Part shown: in pieces, positions 7,091-7,817 of the stretch | Position numbering within the stretch: position 1 is the stretch's first letter | Layout of the letters: each line of letters starts with the position of its first letter | DNA from: Gammaproteobacteria bacterium | GTDB lineage: Bacteria > Pseudomonadota > Gammaproteobacteria > UBA1113 | Reading direction: 5' to 3' | NCBI GenBank assembly: GCA_019752835.1 | Contig: JAIELR010000065.1 | Location: 1-7,817, forward strand | Length of the DNA: 7,817 nt | Position numbers and translations under genes: made by a program | Notes under the pieces: generated by a model | What the model saw: only the letters and a program-made list of their open reading frames with translations | What the model was told of the DNA's origin: nothing | Databases searched by the model: none

Positions 7091-7648
7091 TTGCCACAAT
7101 TAGAAACCAATCTCATCTGGGTTGATCTTGAAATGACAGGATTAAACCCACAAACCGATCGTATTATTGAAATCGCCACAATAGTCACCGATGCTCAGTT
7201 AAATTTGATTGCAGAAGGCCCAGTGTTTGCGATATTTCAACCAGATGTGGTTTTATCAACCATGGATAGTTGGAATGTAAAACATCATAATGAATCGGGT
7301 TTAATCAAGCGCGTTAAAGAAAGCAAAATCACCGAAGAGGAGGCCTCTCGCTTGACCCTCGATTTTATAAAACAATATGTTCCTGAAAAAACATCTCCTC
7401 TTTGTGGCAACAGTGTTTGTCAAGATAAGCGCTTTTTGGCGCTACATATGCCTGTGCTAGATCAATATTTTCATTATCGTTTAATTGATGTGAGTACATT
7501 GAAAGAGTTGATGATGCGCTGGCGACCTGATTTAAAAGAGGGATTCAAAAAAGCATCAAAGCATCAGGCGTTGGATGATATTCGAGAATCGATTGAGGAG
7601 TTGAAGTATTATCGGGAGCATTTTATTCGGTGGGAGAAGGAGGGTTAA
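7091..7648 (+). CDS. orn: Oligoribonuclease (3'-5' exoribonuclease)
   Basis: Orn degrades very short RNAs, chiefly dinucleotides including pGpG, to mononucleotides in the cytoplasm; it finishes mRNA turnover and cyclic-di-GMP breakdown. From the TTG at 7091 the product is 185 residues (E. coli 181). The DEDDh catalytic residues fall at Asp12 and Glu14 (WVDLEMTG), Asp112 ([11 protein letters not shown]), His158 and Asp163 ([11 protein letters not shown]), exactly the E. coli numbering. Further signatures are [25 protein letters not shown] and YYREHFI. The TTG start is chosen for this numbering and for AGGAG 8 bases upstream. The in-frame ATG at 7067 would add eight residues and lacks a ribosome binding site. 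The frame stays open further upstream only because it reads through repeats. The gene is on the same strand as the kdp operon but functionally unrelated, and the repeat block probably separates the transcription units. No terminator was found downstream. Confidence 0.95.
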   Translation: MPQLETNLIWVDLEMTGLNPQTDRIIEIATIVTDAQLNLIAEGPVFAIFQPDVVLSTMDSWNVKHHNESGLIKRVKESKITEEEASRLTLDFIKQYVPEKTSPLCGNSVCQDKRFLALHMPVLDQYFHYRLIDVSTLKELMMRWRPDLKEGFKKASKHQALDDIRESIEELKYYREHFIRWEKEG

Positions 7649-7663
7649 TGCAGGGAGAATCCA

Positions 7664-7731
7664 CTGGTGTTTTTTTAAACAGCGTAGCCCATGTCTGGAA
7701 ATACTCTGGTATTTTTTAAACAGTGTAGCCC
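7664..7731. repeat. Two direct copies of a CTGGT-T-run-AAACAGYGTAGCCC unit
   Basis: 7664-7690 and 7706-7731 are direct copies offset by 42 bases. They differ by one T in the T-run and two substitutions (G/A after CTGGT; C/T before GTAGCCC). Each ends in GTAGCCC (7684-7690, 7725-7731), and a third GTAGCCC occurs at 7748-7754. The 14 bases at 7683-7696 match 13 of 14 at 4132-4145, which covers the kdpC stop codon. This looks like decayed or partial repeat material downstream of orn, with no coding potential seen. Confidence 0.65.
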
Positions 7732-7741
7732 GTATTAAAGC

Positions 7742-7770
7742 TATCAAGTAGCCCTAAGTTTTGCTTGATA
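7742..7770. other. Possible weak hairpin downstream of orn
   Basis: TATCAAG (7742-7748) and CTTGATA (7764-7770) are perfect inverted 7-base arms with a 15-base loop. The stem is AT-rich and is not followed by a T-run, so I do not call it a terminator. It may be part of the repeat material here. Confidence 0.3.
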
Positions 7771-7783
7771 TATTGCAAATAAA

Positions 7784-7813
7784 GTCGTCATTCCGTACGG
7801 AGGCCGCGTGCAT
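7784..7813. repeat. Second copy of the GTCGTCATT dispersed repeat motif
   Basis: This matches 3471-3500 at 23 of 30 positions without gaps, sharing GTCGTCATT, CGT and GCCGCG blocks. It runs to within four bases of the window edge, so the element probably continues outside. Confidence 0.5.
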
Positions 7814-7817
7814 AGGG

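Noticed and set aside
7664..7680. T-run after orn as an intrinsic terminator
   Set aside because: The sequence before the T-run forms at most a three-base stem, and the run is part of a repeated unit.

Overview
The window carries most of a high-affinity potassium uptake operon, kdpA-kdpB-kdpC-kdpD, followed by orn (oligoribonuclease). All five genes are on the + strand. The Kdp proteins align along their visible length with my recollection of the Escherichia coli proteins. Orn keeps the E. coli residue numbering at its active site. Orn of this type, the Kdp similarity and moderate GC point to a gammaproteobacterium. A Legionellales/Coxiellales-type genome is a guess only.

Layout: 1-1307 is the 3' part of kdpA, whose start lies before the window. 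kdpB (1316-3376, GTG start) follows after 8 bases. A 169-base gap, unusual inside a kdp operon, carries a short dispersed-repeat match and then kdpC (3546-4136, TTG start with a good ribosome binding site). A 143-base gap before kdpD holds a near-ideal REP-type doublet: a perfect 32-base inverted repeat with GTAG ends plus a 16-base tandem duplication. kdpD (4280-6931) is full length. Between kdpD and orn (7091-7648, probable TTG start) lies a composite repeat region: REP pieces flanking an imperfect GTAGGGGC palindrome. The last 169 bases hold no gene, only GTAGCCC-containing direct repeats and a second copy of the kdpB-kdpC repeat motif.

KdpA (channel-like K+ subunit), KdpB (P-type ATPase) and KdpC (membrane-anchored accessory subunit) form the KdpFABC pump. 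All their catalytic and filter motifs that fall inside the window are present. KdpD would normally sense K+ limitation or turgor and phosphorylate KdpE.

The main surprise is KdpD. Its N-terminal ATP-binding domain, Usp-like domain, four membrane segments, GAF-like region and C-terminal ATPase boxes are all present. The phospho-acceptor box, however, reads SRDLDFSL instead of SHDLRTPL. The histidine is Arg, the threonine needed for phosphatase activity is Phe, and the proline is Ser. There is no kdpE next to it. This looks like a full-length KdpD pseudokinase or a rewired regulator. The second theme is repeat invasion: three of the gaps carry repeats, and the stop codons of kdpC and kdpD both lie in GTAGCC repeat boundary motifs.
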